64,000 nucleotides of DNA from Epiperipatus broadwayi. Lineage: Eukaryota; Onychophora; Udeonychophora; Euonychophora; Peripatidae. The stretch spans positions 10,466,093 through 10,530,092 of the forward strand of contig JAQFVV010000031.1 in NCBI GenBank assembly GCA_028023455.1, in the 5' to 3' direction. The translations under genes and the position numbers were made by a program. The notes under the pieces were generated by a model, which ran no database searches, was not told where the DNA came from, and saw only the letters and a list, made by a program, of their open reading frames with translations. This document shows, piece after piece, positions 60,173 to 64,000 of this stretch. Numbering within the stretch: position 1 is the stretch's first letter; the number at the start of each line of letters is the position of its first letter.

Positions 60173-60937
60173 TATATAAAAAAAGAGACTTAAAAAGTGA
60201 AAAAATATATAATCTATTTTTTAAAAAAATTGAAGAATGAAATATTCATTTCATAAAAGAAAAATGTTTTTCTTAAGGAAATATTTAGAATATTTAAAAT
60301 TGATTTTCCAAAAGCGTCAGTATTGATTACACTTTTGCTATAAACCAAGGATGTTTCTTTTAACTAAATCTAATATTCTGATTATTGTTTCTGTGGAAGT
60401 TATCTTGAGGCAGAATTTTGCCAATCACCGTTTTTAGTCTTTATTATTCAATGTCTTTTCTACCTTTTCAGCATAACCAATGTTAAAAAGTATCCTCACA
60501 AGTAATAAATTCAAGGTGATAAACCACAGAAATTCTTAATGGCCAAGTATTGATCCAGCCCCGGAGAATTATGTCATGCTTCTAAAAACTGTAAGTACTT
60601 GCATAACTCAACTACGAATATTTTGACAGCCGGAATGTTTTCACTTTAAATTAACACAAACATTTTCAATAATACATGTTTGTGTGTGCTTGCATTAGAG
60701 TATGTAGAAAAAATTCTTTATTAATAATAAAGATATTAATAATAAATATGTTAAATTTTAAAGTATTTGTTTTTTGACGAAAATAATATATATATATGAA
60801 TACAGATTTGAGGTTATCTGTGTATAACCGGGGAGAGGGTACCGAAAGGTATCTTCTCCACAGCGATTAACTATATTAAAATTAATGATCCCAAAAACAA
60901 ACTTTATATCTTTTGCTATAAAAGTGTTTTTTTTTTG
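60173..60937. other. AT-rich sequence, no gene; possible structured segment
   Basis: Between 60820 and 60885, ggagagggtaccgaaaggta, then tcttctccac, can form a small hairpin directly upstream of a SINE. A splice-like segment at 60472-60590 has stops in all frames. Confidence 0.5.
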
Positions 60938-61040
60938 TCAAGCGTTGGTGGTCGAGAGGTCAGCATAGATGCCTTACAAGCAGTTGTCCCGGGGTAATGG
61001 GTTCGCTTCCCAGACGATGTTATGACACATGAAAAAAAAG
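60938..61040 (+). repeat. tRNA-derived SINE, best copy
   Basis: It starts caagcgttggtggtcgagag, with A-box-like ggtcgagaggtcagc, a long variable-arm-like ccttacaagcagttgtcccg, B box gggttcgcttcc and tail tatgacacatgaaaaaaaa. The layout resembles a class II (Ser/Leu) tRNA. Copies lie at 39451, 43965, 45105, 45351 and 61855. Confidence 0.85.
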
Positions 61041-61854
61041 TCGTTTATTTAAAGACACACACATATATATATTTAAGTTTTCCTGCTTATGAGGGTATTC
61101 AAGAGACCATAATTAATATGAAGAGGTAAATGCTTCTGATTCTCATAACGATGTATGCTATCCAAAATTGGTTGTTTATATTTCAACAATTCATTACTGT
61201 ATTTCCTTCAAAGAAGTAATAGAATGATGTATGATGAATTAAAATAAGAATGTTCCTGCTTGTATTTATGTATTTACTGGACGTATATATCATCATTAAA
61301 ACACTTGTGAGTAAATGAATATGGCTAATGCAACATCAGAAGAAAAGATTGAATATTAAAAAAATTTAAAAGGGGGGGGGTCGGAATATAAAATTGTTAT
61401 GTCTATAATTAAAGGAAGGAAGAGTGGTTGCATAAATACATAACACCATAGTTACAATTAACTCAGAGAGATGATTATAGATAGCCCATATATAACTCAG
61501 TTAACCATTTAATATTGGTTGTTAAATGGGTACCTAGATGAAAAACCTCTTGTATATCTACTTTCTGTGTAATTAATTGGCAAATTTGGTGAGCACTTCC
61601 TTCTCCTTCCTTGTCTCAATATGACAGCAGTTGGAGAGAACTTTGTCTTGCTGTAGGCTATTTAGGATTATTTTATTTATATATATGCATATTTATTGTA
61701 AGGAAATATGCTTGATTCCAAGTTAACGCTATCATGTTTCACAATGGCTGGTTGTTTTATGTAATGAAAATATCAGTTTATACCTTCAAATCTAATATAG
61801 CCAATGATCTAGCTATCTTTTATAAATATTGCCATTAACTGTGTTTTTTCTTTA
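61041..61854. other. AT-rich sequence, no gene seen
   Basis: Nothing recognised. A run of eight or more G lies at 61372. Confidence 0.5.
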
Positions 61855-61935
61855 TGTGTCAAAGTGTCGCAAGTGAACCCCAGGACAACTGCTTGTAAGG
61901 CGGCTGTGCTAACCACTCGGCCACTACCACTTGAT
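61855..61935 (-). repeat. tRNA-derived SINE, minus-strand copy
   Basis: On the minus strand, agtggtagtggccgagtggt, then tagcacagccgcc and ttacaagcagttgtcc, with ggggttcacttgc as B box. The D arm is the most tRNA-like of the family, but the acceptor stem does not pair well. Confidence 0.8.
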
Positions 61936-61984
61936 TTTTTTCAGTATAATATAATATTTAAATAATTGACAAATAGATTAACCA

Positions 61985-62345
61985 GTATTGATACATAAAG
62001 TGGTTATTTGTAATTTTGCTTACAAGTGTTAATAAAAAATTTATACATAGAAGAAATGTCATTGATAGATAAATTGACTGACATTATATATTGTACTATT
62101 TCCATCATCTAATATTAATTGTAAAATATTTATAAAAATTTCAAACTTAATTTAAACTTTTCAAATTTATTCATCTGTTAATAGCACACAATTTAGAATA
62201 CAAAACAGTGTATTTAGTGGTTCTTTAGGTTTTGGTGCTTAACCAGTGTCATTACTGACAGTGGAGTCAAATCTAGAACCTATAGATTTATCAATAATAA
62301 AATTAAAGTAACAATATAACCAAGTAGGCTATTCCCTCAAAATAG
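61985..62345 (-). repeat. SINE family B, minus-strand copy
   Basis: On the minus strand the tRNA-like head reads gaatagcctacttggttata with a gatttgactcc B-box remnant. The body (62090-62210) matches 51355-51470. The outer 62000-62052 matches 63852-63900 in direct orientation. Confidence 0.75.
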
Positions 62346-62858
62346 AAAATTGACATACTTATAGATGGAGAACCCTCCTGTTTCCTCTACCTTTTTCTTA
62401 AGGGCAAGATTAATAAGAGGTTTCCAAACATGAGTTATGACACTAGGTTAACTACATTTGCCAGCTTAATGTGAGAAGCTTCTTTAAATTTTCTTCTTTG
62501 TCCTTTTTCCTTTCTATCCTTTCCCCCAGACAATATGTTCATTGATGTTTTATGTTTCTAATCACAAATTTGTATCTTCTTAATCATTTTTAAGGAGGTG
62601 ACTAGTTTCATAAGTATACATCTCTCTACAGACACATAGTATTTATTTAGTTTTCAGCACATCAAATTTAGGTTTTGTTGACATTAGGATTTTATTCAGA
62701 TTGATATGGCTTTGGAACTATTTTGACATTATATTGATTGCAGACTTTCTTTAGTTTGCTGTGTTTACTAGTATGTATACATTTACTACAGTAACCACAA
62801 TTGCTTTTCTTAGACATTTGTTTTTATATATTATTTAAGGTTTCTGGATAACCATTCT
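62346..62858. other. Sequence between SINE and PLE fragment, no gene seen
   Basis: It is T-rich, with short frames only. It may be the 5' part of the PLE fragment, decayed beyond recognition. Confidence 0.45.
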
Positions 62859-63005
62859 TCATGAATATTGGTGAAACAAGTTGCTCCATGAAGAAGTGAT
62901 TAAAGGAACACAAACTAATGATTAGAAATGAAAATACGAATATATCTGAAGTAGTAGACCATGTATGTGTCAAAGAACATATATTCGATTGGGATTGGAC
63001 AAAGA
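62859..63005 (+). pseudogene. Penelope-like element 3, GIY-YIG endonuclease fragment
   Basis: About 45 codons on the plus strand encode NIGETSCSMKK (the YIG.T segment with Y changed), a stop, then LKEHKLMIRNENTNI, VVDHVCVKEH and IFDWDWTKKKN. This is the order Y-I-G-E-T, EHK..I.N.N, H....H, FDWD of PLE endonucleases. The preceding GIY half and the reverse transcriptase are not found. It belongs to a family distinct from element 1 by its FDWD end. Confidence 0.75.
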
Positions 63006-63154
63006 AAAAAAACTACAAAAAAAATTAAAAATCTACACACGTTACAATTGTCAATAACCTCACTAGTCAACCTAGTCTGATAATTCATAATATTTGGTAA
63101 CTTCTCATTAACCTTGTTCGTAAAAAAGTGTGGGAGCATAAGTATACTGACCAT

Positions 63155-63345
63155 TACCTTTGGCAGAATAGCTGGTTGATTAGAGCATTACCTTAAATTC
63201 AATATTCACAAATGTAAGGATCTCATGTGTGATTCTTTGACAATGATCAAACCAGCAACATCTGAAGAAGAGAAGAAAATAATATCACTCAAAATGTCAT
63301 ATATTAATCTGTATGCGATTACTAATAGTTGAATGTATTTAGAAA
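63155..63345 (+). repeat. SINE family B, plus-strand copy, left part
   Basis: The head gcagaatagctggttgatta, then gagcattaccttaaattca, gives a tRNA-like start. The body continues to 63345 and resumes at 63737 after an insertion. Confidence 0.78.
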
Positions 63346-63348
63346 GCT

Positions 63349-63736
63349 TAATTATAAATTTATTTAAACGCACATTGATTACACATTGATTACGTAAGTA
63401 ATATTTACTGAGGCTGTAGACCTCAAGAATATGCGCGTGAAAATGCGAAGGTAGGAACCTCTACAGGTCTTAATATAAGCTCACGCTTTGGAAAAAAAGA
63501 GGGGAACCCTTCTTTACTTCAACCTACTTCCTATATGAATAGGTGAAGCTGAAGCGTTTATATCTAAGAGCGTGAAACTATTCAATACTTCACTGATTAA
63601 TTCCACAATTCCTATTACACATTAGTACTCGCGAAATCTTTTCGATTTACAACGAGTCCATGGGAAAATCTTATAATCAGAAATCTATTACGATAATTTA
63701 AAGTTGTAATTATAAATTTATTTAAACGCACATTGA
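63349..63736. other. GC-richer insertion between 30-bp perfect direct repeats
   Basis: The 30-mer starting taattataaatttatttaaa occurs at 63349-63378 and again at 63707-63736 without mismatch. The 328 bp between them are GC- and CpG-richer than the surroundings (gaatatgcgcgtgaaaatgc, gctgaagcgtttatatct, ctcgcgaaatcttttcga) and match nothing else in the window. They split a family B SINE. The direct repeats look like a long target-site duplication. No open frame of note. Confidence 0.8.
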
Positions 63737-63900
63737 AGTTTGAATTTTTCTAAAAACATTTAACAATTAATAATAGATGATGGAAATAAATAGTTCAATA
63801 TATAATTACAACTGCAATACCATCTTCACAAACTTTCAGATGAACAATAATTTGATTATTTGCAATTTGGTTTACAAGTGTTAATAAAGAATTTATACGT
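63737..63900 (+). repeat. SINE family B, right part after the insertion
   Basis: The segment ttaacaattaataatagatg, then gaaataaatagttcaa, continues the SINE body interrupted at 63349. It is the reverse complement of 62080-62165. Confidence 0.75.
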
Positions 63901-64000
63901 ACTTTTTAATTCAGAAGTTGGCACTTTTATCAAAATATTAATACAGAACGCCTTAGATGTTAAATTACTGATTTTTTAATACTGGCAAAATTAAATGGAT

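Noticed and set aside
60472-60590. Exon with acceptor and gtaagt donor
   Set aside because: Splice-like ends, but stops in all three frames and no transcript evidence. At most a non-coding exon.
61855-61935. Functional tRNA gene
   Set aside because: Good A- and B-box-like motifs, but no convincing acceptor stem, and several diverged copies share a SINE tail.

Overview
The window is eukaryotic, almost certainly from an invertebrate animal. It is strongly AT-rich, by eye about three-quarters A+T. It carries exons with canonical GT/AG splice sites, long microsatellites, tRNA-derived SINEs, RTE-type LINEs, Penelope-like elements (PLEs) with GIY-YIG endonuclease domains, and hAT-like and mariner-like DNA transposons. 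Nothing in it is prokaryotic: no operons, CRISPR arrays or ribosome binding sites. I cannot name the phylum from the sequence alone.

Host genes are sparse. The only gene I recognise is a minus-strand M13 (neprilysin/ECE-type) metallopeptidase, represented by two adjacent coding exons at 22533-22631 and 22713-22941. Its other exons, including the zinc-site exon, are not recognisable here. The intron downstream of these exons holds a CAGA microsatellite of about 0.9 kb. Weaker coding candidates are an open frame of about 125 codons at 43582-43956, a possible exon at 57374-57518 (minus) and a CpG-richer patch at 58990-59085.

The rest is mobile-element debris. 0.8-1.7 kb: 5'-truncated PLE between inverted arms. 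3.4-6.1 kb: copies of an inverted-repeat element (family M) and a foldback repeat (family F). 10.8-11.4 kb: polypurine tract. 13.1-14.5 kb: DNA transposon with a perfect 8-bp target-site duplication. 19.1-20.3 kb: RTE tail and three copies of repeat family A. 21.2-22.4 kb: tetranucleotide arrays. 23.5 kb: near-perfect family F palindrome. 24.6-26.5 kb: mariner-like element beside a minus-strand PLE. 27.6-29.5 kb: RTE tail, repeats and a 30-bp minisatellite. 33.3-35.8 kb: AT palindrome, inverted duplicate and an LTR-like region. 38.2-38.7 kb: hAT-type MITE. 40.3-41.5 kb: second PLE with outward-facing C-terminal arms. 44.2-45.0 kb: tandem array of tRNA-like units. 45.4-47.4 kb: decayed RTE reverse transcriptase split by a family F insertion. 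51.3-52.0 and 62-63.9 kb: inverted pairs of SINE family B. 56.6-58.3 kb: minus-strand LINE remnant. 59.1-60.2 kb: nested family M hairpins. 62.9 kb: PLE endonuclease fragment.

The most unusual global property is that several unrelated repeat families occur as head-to-head inverted pairs or palindromes: PLEs, families M, F, A and B, and the 33.4 kb palindrome. This suggests a shared mechanism of inverted duplication and predicts abundant hairpin RNA. I found no coherent new multi-gene system. Repeat boundaries are by eye and should be read as accurate to about 10-20 bp unless exact terminal bases are stated.
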